From the NCBI GenBank assembly GCA_963969365.1, contig OZ017747.1, positions 1,116,001 through 1,180,000 of the forward strand: a stretch of 64,000 bases of DNA, written 5' to 3'. The notes under the pieces were generated by a model. It saw only the letters and a list, made by a program, of their open reading frames with translations. It ran no database searches and was not told where the DNA came from. Below, piece after piece: positions 50,201 through 62,400 of the stretch. The first letter of the stretch is position 1. Each line of letters begins with the position of its first letter. The stretch comes from Asterochloris sp. CNOR1. Taxonomy: Eukaryota > Chlorophyta > Trebouxiophyceae > Trebouxiales > Trebouxiaceae. The translations under genes and the position numbers were made by a program.

Positions 50201-53200
50201 TCCCCATGTCAGCGTTGCCGCTGCTGGTGCCAGGGAAAGCACAGGGGCTGCTGGCAGCCTCTCAAACAGTGGATGTGGCCTCACCAGCAGCAGCATTGCT
50301 CCCGATGCTGCTGCTGCTGCTGCCACTGCTGCTGCTGAGCGTAGTCAGGCCCTCATGGCATCCTGTCCTGGGGTGGCCTGTTCAGAAGCCGCTGCTGATG
50401 TCAACGACGACAGCAGCTTGGCAGAGGGGGAGCAGCGGGCAGCCCCAGCCATGTCGGCTACTGGTGCACCCTGCACCCGGTATCCAGAAGGTGCTGCCAG
50501 CATGCCTTCTGCAAAGGGCGACCAGCGGGCAGGCCCACCTGTCCCGGAGGCTGATGCTGCTTACACACAGCGCCAAGCAGGCACAGGGTTGGAGGGGGTC
50601 AGGGAGGCTGACCATGCAGGCCAGCGTGGCCAGGCTGCTGCTGCCGAGGCGCAGCACCAGGCAGGTGGCGGCGTGGAGCACCTCAGGGAAGCTGAGAAGC
50701 GGCTGAATAAGGTCTCCTGGTGGCTGGAGCTGACCAAAGGGAGGGTTGCCGCGGGCAAGGGCTCCAAGGCTGATCAGCAGGTGCGCCCCCAGCAGCTCTG
50801 CTGCTTCCCATCCTGACCCGCTTCATAGCTCCAGTTGCTAGTGTGTTGCCTCACTGACTTGGCAGAATGGGTAGACGTCAGCAAATGTAGCTGAGTGGGG
50901 TGGATGATGCCTTCATGTCTCGTACAGGCTGGCGGCTGTGCTGCTCCGGCAAGTCAAGATGGTCAAGGCAATGGCAGCTCTACTGAGGTGTTCCTCCAGC
51001 ATGAGGCTGCATCTTGCCGGACTGCTGCTGCTGGCCTGCAGCTGGCGCCGGCTGCAAAGCGGCAGCTCTTTCAGGGAGGTAGTGCAAACCCAGGGGCACA
51101 TCAGGCTGAGGGCGGCCCAACAGCCACGGCTCGAGCAGAGCCATCCTGCACTGGCACGGGCGCCATCTCAGGTGAGCTCAATGCTGCACCCCTGCTGGCC
51201 TGCAGCTGAGCACCACAACATCACACATTACTATTTGCAATGTTCAATTAGTGTGCCTTGATGCGCAAACCGCCCAGATCTGAAACATATACCAGCCTGT
51301 AGAAACATGATTTTCACTGGATGTCTACAGGGCAGGCAGGCAGCAAGCCAGCCCCGGCTGGCGATGACTGGACGCTGCAGCCTCGGAGGCCACAGCCACA
51401 GCTGCGCCAGGCCTTCCTGGAGGGCGTGGAGCGCTACTGTGACGACGATCCAGGCTCCAAGGCAGCTGCCGGCGTGCAGCAGGCGCAGGGGCAGGCAGCT
51501 GCTGGGATGCTGCAGACCCTGGGACAGGTAGCTGGCTGCAGGTCTCATACACTGGAGCAGGTAGCTGGCTGCAGGTCTCATACACAGAAGCAGGCAGCTG
51601 CTGCTGGGGATGTGCCGCACACAATCAGCCTGGCAGCTGGTGGCGCAGGGCAGGCAGCCGGGCTGGGTGATGGCGAGGCGCTGCAGTTTCAAGGGCAGGC
51701 AGTTGATGACATGCTGCAGATACATTGGCCAGGCAGCTGTGTCTGCGATGCAGGGCCAGGGAGGTCCTGCTGGGGCTGGGGCTGTGGGATCAGCAGACCA
51801 GCGGCAGGTGCAGGAGCCTGCGAGCAAGCCGCTGCTGGGCTCTGCGCAGCAGCAGAGGCCTGGACCAGTGGCTGGCGCTCAGGTCCTGGCACAGCAGGCG
51901 CAGCAGGGTCAGCAGCAGGCCAGCCCTGCTGCTGTGCATGCTGGCTGGCGCAGCCCGCAGCAGGACGCAGGCGGCCTCCATCTGCCAGCTGCCATGCTGA
52001 GCCCTGCCAGTTTGAAAGGTGGCACCCACCACAACAGTCGCTATGGGAGCCCGCTGCCATCCAGAGAGGGAGGTGCCTGTGCCCAGGGTGGGAGATCCGC
52101 AGGGCCCAGCCAGCCCCAGCCCCCTCAGCATGCTCTGCAGAGTCACGCTTGGCTCACAGCACACCTGAATGCTGCCTTCCCTCCAGAGATGGGGTCCATA
52201 GCAGGACCTCAAGGCAGCACACCACCGTTAACTCAGCCTGCAGATGCCCTGGCCCCGGCTGGGATGCAGCCGAGGCTGCAGGGCCCTGGAGGGCCAGAGC
52301 AGCAGGGCCGAAGGACGCTGCAGGGCGCTGTTGGCGCACCTGCAACTGCAGCGGCCCAGGGGCAGCACGCAGAGGTGTCACCCGACAGCCACGCCCTGTC
52401 GCATGGCAGCCACTCCACTGGTCGAGGGTGGCCATCGGGACGCAGGCAGACACGGCGGCAACCAGCAGCAGAGCGAGCCGTCGAGGAGGCTGCACAAGGC
52501 AAGCCCCTGTGATGGCAGGGGGAGTGCAGCGGTCACAGGCTGCAACAGCATGCAGGGGCAGCACCATGCAGGGCAGCAGCATGCTGGCGGGCCGGGCTAG
52601 GCTGCATGGCGCTCAGCAGACATGGCATGCACCCTGTGCCATGCCATGTAGTTCAAGCGCTGGTGTCTGTGCATGTTCTTGTTATGATGTGGCAGCAGCG
52701 TGCACTTCATCCTTGCAGGTGGAATCCCGAAGGTGCAGGCTGCTGAGGCGCCTCTGCTCAGGCAGGGCAGCTATGCAGCCGCCGCTGCCCAGGTTCGGGA
52801 ACGGGCAGCAAAGCAGCAGCAGGATAGGGACAGGTTGGCTGCTGCCAGCGAGGCTGCCAAACAGGCAGCAGCCAAGAAAGCGGTTCAGCAGCAGGTGAGC
52901 TGCCTGCACCCAGGCTTCACTGCGACATGCAGACTTTCCCGCCAGACACTTGACGTTGAATTCTCAGTCATACTGTGGCGCACACAAGCCTCTGTCCGGC
53001 TTCCTCCATGAGACTCTTGCGCTGATGCAGCCCACTGGCAGATGGTCTTTGCCATCTGCCACCCGCCATGCCTGGTGCAGTGACATGTAGCGGCGTCTGG
53101 CAGGGTCTCAAGTCCGCCCTGCCAGCTGCAGGCTGACAGTATGACGGAGCACCAGGCGGCCAAAGCTGCCGCGCAGGTGGGATCCTATGTGCAGGCAGCG

Positions 53201-55295
53201 CAGGGGCACAGCGCTGACGCGCCAGGCCAGCGTGCAATCAGCGGGCGGGCACCACCACTGCTGCCGCCGCAGCAGCAGGGGTGGCACCCGAGCTCCTCAG
53301 GGCTCCATGTTGCAACACCTGGCGGAGGCTATGTTGGCAGACTGCTGGATGAGGTGAGCAGAGCTGCGCAACCAGTGTCAAATGACACCAGTTCCATCCT
53401 AAGGCAGCACTGGCCTTCATCAGGCAAGTGGTCCCTGCACGCTGCAGCTTGCCCAGCTTTCCAGTGAGCCTTCAGTACAGAGATCAGAAGGATGAAGCCG
53501 AGTGCAAGACTTGCAGAACCCCTGCTGCAGGCCAGCTATCCAGCAGCCACGCCCAGCTTTGCAGAGGGGCAATCCCACCAGCATTCCTCACGAGCAGCAG
53601 AAACGCAAGTCATTGGGGTAAATATGCATTCCCAATGCGCGACCAGTTAGTATGTGTCCTGCGCTGCAGAGGGGCAACCCCACCAGCATCTCTCATGAGG
53701 AGGAGAAGCTGATGGCTTCGCTGCAGCGTCTGGCTGCCGACTCCAGGGCGTCGGCTCAGACCTGCAGCTCAGCAGCTGTGCCGCCCCGCAGCCCACGCCC
53801 GGAGCCTGCTGGCAGGCGCCCGGCAGGGGCGCCTCAGGAGGCAGCTGCCCTGCGCCGGCCCAGCCCTGACCCTGCTGCAGGCAGCCTCAGGGCTGCTCAG
53901 GCGCCACGGCGACGGACTGTGCAGGATGAGCGCCCAGCAAAGGCGCGGCAGGACCTGCTGCGGGGAGGGCAGGCAGGACGGCAGGTGGCTGGCGGCACTG
54001 GGGCTGCGGAGAGGCAGGCGGTGGAGCTGTGCAACAGCTGGCAGCAGGAGCAGCTGCAGGCCTCCCTGGCTCGCCTGGACGCCAAGCTGCAACAGCTCTC
54101 CGTCAAGCTGCATGGTGGGACACATGGGGCATGCTTGGAGCTCGTGCAGCCTGCACACACTGGCTTGTCGCTGTGCTGCGTCAGGGTGATGCAGGCCTTC
54201 GGCGTTTGGCGGCGCCTGTACACCACCTGAGGATCTTTCAAGTACTGCCTGCTCAAAGCTGCTTGCCACCAACATCTGACTAAGACTAATGCTGACTCAA
54301 ACTCACTTCTGACAGCAACAGGCCAGGCCCAACCTGGTGTCTTTGCTGGTCCTGCAGGCACTCACACAGCCCCTGAGCCAGCTGCGCCACCAGCAGCGCT
54401 TCCACTGCTGCCTCTGTCTGCTCCTGTGACGCGTCCCGCCTCACAGCTGCCCTCCCGCGCCCCGACATCGCGCAACATCCGCACTGCTCAGCCCGAAGGG
54501 CGTGCCTCTGGGCAGGTGACTGCGCTGCCCAGCCTCCACCAAAGCAGGCAGCTGCTACCATCGCAGCAGGCCTGGGGCCTTCCTGGGCCAGCTGCATCCT
54601 TGGGGAGCGCCCCGCCTGAAGCAGGCGGCAAGCCTAGCCGACGGCCGCCGCTGCTGCCTCCAAAGCGGGGCAGCAGACCACCGGACCAGCCTGACCAGAA
54701 GCCTGGCCGGCCAGGGAAGAGGCCAGGCAAGGCAACGCGGCCAGCCCCAGCCCCAGCCGCTGCAGCTTCAGCCGCAGCAGGGGACTCTCCGGCCAGAGGT
54801 GCTTGGCAGGGGTGGCCTGCAGCAGTGCAGACGCCGCCTGCTGCTCCTGGAGCTGGCCTGTTGTACCCTCAGCAGCAGCAGCAGCATGTACAGCAGAGCC
54901 AGCAGCAGATGGTGCAGCCTTCAGCGCAGGGCACCTGGCATCCTGCAATGGCTAGCTTCCAGGCGCCACCCATGGGGGCCTACATGCAGGCGCCGGGCTG
55001 GCAACAGCAGCCCATGCTCTACCCTGGCACGTGGCAGCCCATGGCTCAGCCTGCAGCATACAATGTGTTGCCAGGCATGGCAATGCAGCACCCACACATG
55101 CTGCCAGTGCATAGTGGGCACCATGGCATGCTGCCTCAGCAGGCCAGCCCCATGAGAGCCAGGAACAGCGGTAGCATAGGCACCTCATCCAGCCGTGCGC
55201 TCATCCCAACCATTGCCAACAACAGAGCTGACAGTCATAACAGCGGAGTGATCAGGCCTTACAATGTAGAGATGCTGCTGTCAGTAGCCAACTGA
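47271..55295 (+). CDS. Orphan Gln/Pro/Ala-rich coiled-coil protein
   Basis: A 14-exon model of about 1,785 aa. Exons: 47271-47452, 47529-47577, 47705-47995, 48208-48330, 48571-48754, 48921-49946, about 50245-50780, 50928-51171, 51331-51527, 51754-52498, 52719-52894, 53132-53353, 53670-54114 and 54358-55295. All join in phase; only the 50245 acceptor is weak. The N-terminus is basic and helical (ALKRRRLERAEADMRMRN, GLKAYIAGQRRQ). Further coiled-coil candidates are EKRLNKVSWWLELTKGR, QVRERAAKQQQDRDRL and LQASLARLDAKLQQLSVKL. Between them lie long disordered Gln/Ala/Pro stretches, one with a GQEDW repeat near 49130-49370. The C-terminus is Met/Pro/Gln-rich, ending VIRPYNVEMLLSVAN. I recognise no family; a scaffold or cytoskeletal role is only a guess. 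Two introns (after 48330 and 52498) need GC donors. The start could instead be the Met at 47391. Confidence 0.72.
51525..51610 (+). repeat. Tandem ~33 bp repeat of a 5' splice site after exon 51331-51527
   Basis: The donor CAG|GTAGCTGGCTGCAGGT at 51528 is repeated almost perfectly once, about 33 bp downstream, and then more weakly as CAGGCAGCTGCTGC. The spacer TCTCATACACTGGAG / TCTCATACACAGAAG is also shared. Confidence 0.75.
53551..53715 (+). repeat. Exon-start duplication, ~105 bp apart
   Basis: The coding exon begins CTGCAG|AGGGGCAACCCC and encodes RGNPTSISHEEEK. A copy 105 bp upstream begins TTGCAGAGGGGCAATCCC and reads RGNPTSIPHEQQK before losing coding character. About 40 of 47 bases match by eye. 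Only the downstream copy leads into the long open exon. Confidence 0.85.
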
Positions 55296-55367
55296 GAGAT
55301 ATGTCGAAATCCAGTATCGAATCAATTCAAAGTTCAGGGCAAGCTGCAAGGACTGACTCTAGTGATG
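55296..55367. other. Very short convergent gap between two stop codons
   Basis: Seventy-two bases separate the stop of the plus-strand orphan gene from the stop of the minus-strand GT90 gene, so their 3'UTRs almost certainly overlap as antisense. A minus-strand TGTAA at 55259-55263 could end the GT90 transcript inside the neighbour's last exon. No plus-strand signal was found. Confidence 0.45.
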
Positions 55368-58300
55368 TTATGGTCTGAACAGAAAATTCCTATCTGATAG
55401 AACTGGGCGCTTGCATCGTTGCTGCAGCCCCTCAAGCCAGGGATAAGCTGTTGATATAGTCTGGATGTCCTGCCTGAACTGGAACATGGACAATACATCT
55501 TTCCCCTGATAGCATCTGGCACCTGGGATGACTTGGGGTTCAAACGTCTGCAAGGCTGCCCACTGCTGCAACACCTCCAAGGCGTAACGTTTGACATGCT
55601 GCATGGTCACATGCTCCTCCATGAACTGCAGCAGCATCGCAAAGGGCTGCCTACTGCTGCAAGACTCTATGCCACAGTGAAGCAAGCTTGAGAACAAATG
55701 CTGCCTCACATGCGAACAATTGCAGCCCTGGCTCAGGAGGCCAGACTCAAGGTGCACTAGCTAGGCGCGCAGCCAGGGAGGCACAAGAGGGGTGAGCTGA
55801 CCTTGGCAGCATTGTCTGCTATCTCCCAGGGCTTGTAGTCTGTCCATTCCAGCTCTGGCTCTGGCTCTCCAGCCTTATGAGCAGCAATCACAGCCTCCAT
55901 GTCCTGAATGCGCTCCACTATGTGCGCACACAGATCACGCCGCTCACTGCAGCAACACAACCACCTGATTGTGCAACGATGAGTGGGCTGCTGCCCATCA
56001 CTTCTCTGTGTGGCTGCTCTTACGCTCAGCACTCACAGCCGGAACCAAGCTGACAAGCTGCTGGCAACTCTGTTGAGCACGCACAGCCCGTCTCAGGCTG
56101 GCATCCTTGCAGAAAGCGATTTTCAGCTGCACTCAGCAGGCATGCTGCCCTTCATTGTGCCGCACCACCTCAAGGCCGCAATCCTGTAGTGCAGACAGCA
56201 GCACAGCCCACGGCTGTTTGCTGCATTTGCTGTGCTCCATGTCAGCAGCTTGATGAGCGAGCTGCGCCAAGGAAGCCTTACCTCTGCCCCAGGTCCACGT
56301 AGTGCTTGTTGGGGACGAGCCCGCGTGTGAACCATTCTGGGAACTGAGGCTTGGGTGAGAGGACAAGGCTGCCGGTGGCCAGGCGGTACTTGAGTGCGTG
56401 AGACCAGGCCCCAGACTCCAGGTAGGCCAGATACCTGCAGGACGGCGCAGATAGTCAGACAATCTACCTTCATCTGAGGAACTGTTGGTTGAGAGTGCTG
56501 CTGAAGCGTGGCGGTCAGACCTCTCAGCAGCACAGCCATGTATGCCAGTATGACGCAGTGCAGATGTGTCCTGCAAAAGTGCAGCAGGGCAAATTTGGGG
56601 ATGCTGTGCACCACTTGATGCCACCTCGCTACCCTGCTGCAGCCAGACAGCTCAACAACAGTTCCATGCACTGGAATCAGGCCATCCCAGTGTGCAGTTC
56701 CTGCATGTACAGCAACGGCCAGATGACAGGCATATGGATGAACTGGGCGTACCTGAAGTGGCACTGGTCCACAATGCTGATCCAGAAAGGGTCCTCCAGG
56801 TTGAACAAGTCTGCCTCCGCTTGGCGCCCATCCGTCTCCAACATCTCGGGGCAGGTCACAAAGCGTTCCCTGCAGCAGAAACCTGTTGCTTGCTGCCGCT
56901 GCTGTGCAGTGCAGACATGTTTGGTGACTGGAGTCTCCAGGCCAACCCTGATGGCCCCTGGGGTGCAGGCAGCAGACTGCCTGTACATGCAGCACTGTTG
57001 CAGCACAGCCAGTCCTGCAGTGTAGCCAGAAGGCTGTCTGCATATGAAGCAGGCACTGCCTGTCCAGCATCAATGCCCATCCCGCTGGCCTGTACAGGCA
57101 GCAGAGCAGTAGATGGCCAGGATGTGCCAGTCAGCTGCGACAGGGGCAGGCCCCAGGTGCAGCGCCCTGCTCCGCCGTGCATACCTGCAGCTCATCTGTA
57201 TGACGATGTCGAGGCACACAGCCGCACAGCGCCTGATACCTGACATGGTCTTTTGAAACCAACTACTGCCAGCATGTTGGTGAGGCAGGCCTCAGCCCTT
57301 AAAGTCAACCCTGCCCTACAGTGCCCACCTGACTTTTGCAAGCCCCACACTGAGGCAGCCAACACACACAGCGTCTTGCGCTTCAGTCTGTGCTGGCCTC
57401 CCCAGCGCAACATCCCTGAAGCACGGCATCATGGCAGTGCACCTGAGCTCGTCCCTGGAGGTGTGGTTGCGGCCCCGCCAGGTCAGCTGCGACTGTCTGT
57501 CTGTGAAGGAGACGCCCGCAGCATACTCACGGATGGCAGCAAACTCCTCCTCCCAGCCGACGATTGGGGTGTCAGGGTCTGCAGCAGAATTGGACCCAGT
57601 GCGGCTCTCGCATGCAGGTGCAGTGCAGCCAACATCCCCTGAGCCGCCCAGAGTGTGCCCTACCCTTGAAATTGGGAAGCCTGTCCAAATTTTCTGTGGA
57701 CCAGTAGCTGAAGTCAGGGAAGGGTATGTCCGCAGACGTCGCTGACGTGTCTGCTGAGAGAATGGGCAGCGGCACACCTGTAGGGCGCAGCTGAGTATGG
57801 CCGCCTCCTCACAAGGGCCATTCCGGCATTGCTCTCAGCAGTCATGAGGCAGCAAGGCACTCAATGAAATCAATGCGCGCACTGGACGGCATACTGCAGG
57901 GCGTCAGCTTACCAGATGCCTGTGGCTTGAGGGGCATGCAGGGGGGGTCGCTGGAGTGCATGACCGCATCAATGTCTGGCACCTGCACACATCTGGCACC
58001 AGGTTGAGCTTTTGGCCAAGAGCGGTCAGCCCCAGCTTGCCTGTCAGAGGACAAGGGCCCTGCCTCACCTCACCAGGGAATGTGCGGATGATATCCAAAA
58101 GGATGAGCAGGTTGAGGGGGAGGCGCGCCCATCGCCGCATGTCCCCTGCACACCAGGAGGCGATGCTGTGCTGCTTTGGGGACCTGCAGTTGGCTGAAGG
58201 GGCCATGCATGGCAGACAGGGAGGCAGTGCTGAGCTGCTCCGGTGAACACGGAAAGGTGATGCTGTGCTGGTTTTGTGGCTGCATTGGGCTGAAAGGGCT

Positions 58301-59277
58301 GTGCGCCAGACGCACAGAGAGGCAATGCTGCACTGTTCTGGGGATAGCAGTCTTGCTGAAGTTGCTGTGCATGCAAGCGGCCCATGCTGCTTTCACGACT
58401 GCAGTCTGGGTCAAGCGGCTCATAGGAAGGCAATGTGGCGATGGATTGCTGCGCATGAACACATGCGCAGACAGCCGTCCTGGGGATGGCAGCAATGCCA
58501 GGCTGCACCTGCAAGGCCTGTACGGGAGGGCATACCGCAGGCAATGCAGTTCAGATCTGAGTGACTGCACTCTGGCTGAATGAGCCCAGCAGTCAAGATG
58601 CTGCAGCTGCTTGCCTGGTGTGGCTGGCCACCAGCCCTTGCGTGGCTTGGCATTGCTGTGCTTGATGTACAGAGTGTCGTTGATTATCTGCACCGCAGAA
58701 GGGATCAGCTCAGGAAGCTGCAGGGTCCAATGCCTTTCCAGGAAGCCTCTTTTGACAGCCAGCCAGCCAGCCCCAGCTTGCAAAGGCATGCACAAGGGCG
58801 GACGCTGTGCCTCGATCCAGGTCTGCACGTTACTCTGACTGGTGGGCATGTGCTCTGAGGGGTGAGACCAGAACTTGCCTGGAAGCGGAACTGGTCGCCC
58901 TCACACTTGTGATCAGCAGATGTGGCCACCTGGAGAGCAGATATGCCGCTGCGCTTCCAGTGCTTGAAATCACTCTTGATGTGTGGGCCCCAGAAGGGAT
59001 CAAGGTCCAGAGCCTGGGACCTATCGTGGCGCTGGAGAGTCTGCTCCAGACCCTCTGCAAGCCACTGCTGCTCCTCAAGGTTGCCGCCGCTGATGCTCAG
59101 CAGAAACTTTGCATGGAACCCCCGGGACGAGGTCTTCCTGTGGGTGGCCAGCAGGGCATAGCCCAGAATGGCTGCAGCTGCTATCAGGATGCCGCTGAAA
59201 CATGCCAAAAGCTTGGCTGGTCGCATGAGGGCTGAAACCCTGCAGGTGCACGCTCCAGACTCCGCTGCATCGGCCAT
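55368..59277 (-). CDS. GT90/CAP10-family glycosyltransferase, type II membrane protein
   Basis: Ten exons in phase: 58879-59277, 58615-58687, 58069-58145, 57913-57982, 57664-57777, 57443-57578, 56753-56869, 56282-56434, 55802-55946 and 55368-55625, giving about 513 aa. A short cytoplasmic N-terminus precedes a membrane anchor (about 23-44, LLACFSGILIAAAAILGYAL). The lumenal part follows CAP10/POGLUT order: FRFQIINDTLYIKH, EVPDIDAVMHSSDPP, FPDFSYWSTENL, LTWRGRNHTSRDELR, FRYLAYLESGAWSHALKYRL, then LSPKPQFPEWFTRGLVPNKHYV. It is probably a Golgi or ER glycosyltransferase acting on protein or wall glycans; family members transfer glucose or xylose, but the substrate cannot be told. The first two introns need GC donors (GCAAGT and GCAAGC). 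Alternative GT donors would drop the FRFQ motif or break frame. It is head to head with the acyl-esterase gene. Confidence 0.9.
58155..58460 (-). repeat. Copies of a 3' splice site in GT90 intron 2
   Basis: The true acceptor (exon 58069-58145) is preceded by GCAGCACAGCATCGCCTCC. Degenerate copies of this block (GCAGCTCAGCACTGCCTCC, GTGCAGCATTGCCTCTC) lie at intervals of about 36-65 bp across roughly 58220-58345, with weaker ones to 58460. Confidence 0.65.
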
Positions 59278-59415
59278 AATACCCGAAAAGGTAGTGACCT
59301 TGACTTTGACCAAATCATGAGCCTGGCATGAAAAGGCAAGGTGTGGGCAGGCAGGGCCTGTCAAGAAGGACATGGTTTGCAGTTCTTGGAGGCACCCTGA
59401 TGACAGGTATCTCAG
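59278..59415. promoter_or_regulatory. 138 bp divergent promoter between GT90 and acyl-esterase genes
   Basis: The two start codons face away from each other across only 138 bp, so the promoter is probably bidirectional and the pair may be co-expressed. No TATA box or other known element was recognised. Confidence 0.45.
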
Positions 59416-62400
59416 ATGAAAGGTTTACCTCTGGCTGACCACACAGGAGAACCCTTCAAATGCTGTCATGCAGCTGGCTTCATTGCCATATGCATTTATG
59501 TGGGTCTCACACAGGCCCTGATCTACATTGAGCAGTTCACAGGCCTTGCTCTGACTCCCAGAGGCGCTGCTGTGGGCAATGTCTTTCGAGGCAGCAAGTG
59601 CCCAGTGCCCTACCGACGACTCAGGTCAGCCACTTCAAGCAGGCAGCTTGTGCGGCTTGGCAGCTTGCGTGGCCTTGTGCTGGCAGTCCTCAAACGGCAT
59701 GCAGCGCATCAACTTGCCAGCAGCTGACTGCAAGTGGATTGATATGGCAGCTTGCCTTGCGTGCCTTACATGTATGCTGCTGCTGCATTTTGCAGCTGGG
59801 AGGAGATAAGGTCCAATAAGAGCCAGCCCTACGTTCTGTTTGGGCCCCGCCAGCCCAAGTGTGATAACTGTGGGAAGCCGGGCTGGGGTAGCATGTGTGT
59901 AACACCATCATGTCCCTGGCCAGAGCCTCAGGTCAGCCATGCTCAGATCTGCTGCTTCACACCCATCAGAGGCTGGGCCACCCTGCTGCAACCTGCTGCA
60001 CGCCCTGCCTGGATGTCAAACAGCTGTCCCTGCCACAGCAGCACACGTGAAGGCACGTGTATGCCTCACAGCTGGCAGCTGTGCCCTGCAGCGCTCATGT
60101 CTACCTCACCTGCAAGCACATTGCAGCCAGGAATTCACCTGGCATCCAGCCTGAACCTGTGATATCTGGCACCTGCACATACCATTCTCTGAGGTTATTG
60201 CAGGGTGTGCAGAGGTGCATCGTCAGAGGATTGGACACCACCAGTTTGCATGTGCAAAGGTCCAAGTGTGCCTTCTCAGCTGCAGAGCCCCTCACAGTGA
60301 CAGTGTGATGCACTGTTGGTGCAGAGATTCAAGGAGCACCTCATCAGGCGGGCGGAGGCCGGCGCCCCTGACTACAAGGAGACCCTGCTCATGACGCCCT
60401 GCGACTGGTGGCCCTTCCTGCGCGGGCGCACGCTGTGGCTTGTCGGGGACAGCATAACGCAGGTGGGTAGCCTGCAGCGCACGCTGGAGCCCTGTGCAAG
60501 GGCTGCGCTCCTGCCTGCCTGCACCTTGATGCAGATGCAGCTGCCGCTTGGCGTCCTCTTCTGCCCTCTCGACTGCCTGCGCCCACGCTCTCAGCAGGTT
60601 GAGGTCATCAGCCTTGCTGTTGGCGGCTGCATAGGCAGCTTGCAGCTGCTTCTGAAGCTGGCTGAGTATGGCTTGTCTGCCCAGATCCAGTACTGCTGCA
60701 ACTGCCAGCTCACCGGCACACACCTCCACTCTGTGCTGACCTGAAGTCCCTGATACACCCCCACCTGTACCTGCCGCAGCCATGCTGTAGGGTCGCGCCT
60801 GCCTGCCTTGCCTGCAGCAGCATGGTGCCTCGGCATGCCTGCACCTGCCTCATGTGCTGCAGGCGCACAGCAATCACACTGACCTGCAACCCCACCAGAG
60901 TCTCGCTGCCGGTGGTCCCCGCTGACGTGAATCTGCTGTTGCAGGAGGTCATGCGCGCCATGATGTGTCTGTTCCTGGACTTCTGGGACACGCAGATGAG
61001 GCACCTCAGAGAGGTGAGGGCACATGGATGGCATGTGCCTGTGGGCCCCACATGTTCATTTGCACAGCTCCAGCTAGGGCAGCCAGGGTCCCGCTGGAGC
61101 TGTTGGTGTATGATTACACACCTTGGGTGTGACTTCGCGGTGCTGCCAGTGGCCCTGAACATCGCTGGCTGTGTGTGTAATGCTGCTTGGTGCACTTGCC
61201 AACTGCCAGTCGGGGCTTGGACCTGTTCCCTGCAGGATGTGCCTGGCCTCTCCGAAGACGAGGAAGCCAAGGAGCATGTGCGCATGGGCTGGTGCATCTA
61301 TTTGCCAGAGGGCAGCAGGATTTGCCATCACAGAGTCAACACGTAAGTCAGGCCCGCGGGGGCGCGGTACAACTTCCATGAATAGTGGCGTTTGGGTGCC
61401 GGAGCAGGCGCATTGGTCCAGGACGCTCCCATGCTCCTCAGGATTGCAGCAAAAGCCGCCTGCCTGAGCGTGATGACCTGTGGCCTCCCAGGCAGCTTCC
61501 CTGCTGCAGGCTGGGCCGCCCAGACGAGCCCATGGAGTTCACAGCTGGGCTTCCCTTCCTGGAACGCATGACCTACAAACGGGACGACATCGTCATTCTG
61601 AACAGCGGCATCTGGTGCAATGACCCTCTTGATTTCAGAGAACAGGTGAGTGCCTGGAGGCTGATGAGGGGTTGCCACTTGCTTCAGCCTGATAGCGTTG
61701 TGTGAACAGCAGCACTATGGGTGCAGTTGCCCCCTTGATTGACCCAAGCTGGTTGGCTGTGTAGCTGCTTGGACAGTGTCGCCTGCTTGAGCCTGCTACC
61801 AGCATGCTGCTGACCCAGGCGGCGGGCTGTGCATGCCCAAGGATGATATCCATGTGCAGCTGCCTGACGAGAGACAGCCTTGACTGCGTGCAGCTTCATT
61901 TATTTGCTGAGGCCTATAAGCAACGCAAGCAGCAGCTGCCCTACTTTCTCTGGCGTGATGCATCGGTGAGCACTTGCGTGGCTGCTCTGGAGCCATGGCT
62001 GCTGGCGTGCATGCCTTGCATTCAGCCTGGCGCACTCTGCTGCGGGCTTGATGGCACACCAGGACCCCCATGCAACATAACCTCAGCCCCCTTCTGTCAT
62101 CTGAATGCAGGTGCAACACTTTCACACTCCAACTGGTGAGTGGTGCTCTGTGTTTCATGAGGCTGCAGCCTTTGGTGTACCCAGCGTACACCCCTGAGCA
62201 GGCGCAGCTCTGACTTCTGGCTGGCCCCTAGGTGATTTCAACCACTCAACCCACAACGAGTGCCAAGACATTGGTGCTGAGGATTCTCAATCAAAGGGAG
62301 CCATCACACTGGACTTCAGCAATCAGTTGCACACCTCCAAACCTGAGCAGCTTGATGTGATCCTGAGGGGTGAGTGATCTCACAGGACAGCATTGTTCCC

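Noticed and set aside
50047-50706. Open frame with a long run of Leu resembling a signal or membrane segment
   Set aside because: The Leu run is a CTG/GCT repeat read in the wrong frame. The frame that reads it as Ala continues in phase to the downstream exons.
51321-52898. Single 525-residue open frame covering most of this stretch
   Set aside because: The true protein switches frame through an intron (51528-51753). The second half of this open frame is a composition-driven shadow, because exon 51754-52498 in another frame continues in phase to the next exons on both sides.
58150-58540. Tandem repeat considered as CRISPR or a satellite
   Set aside because: Units are degenerate, lack unique spacers, and track the adjacent 3' splice site; the locus is a eukaryotic intron.
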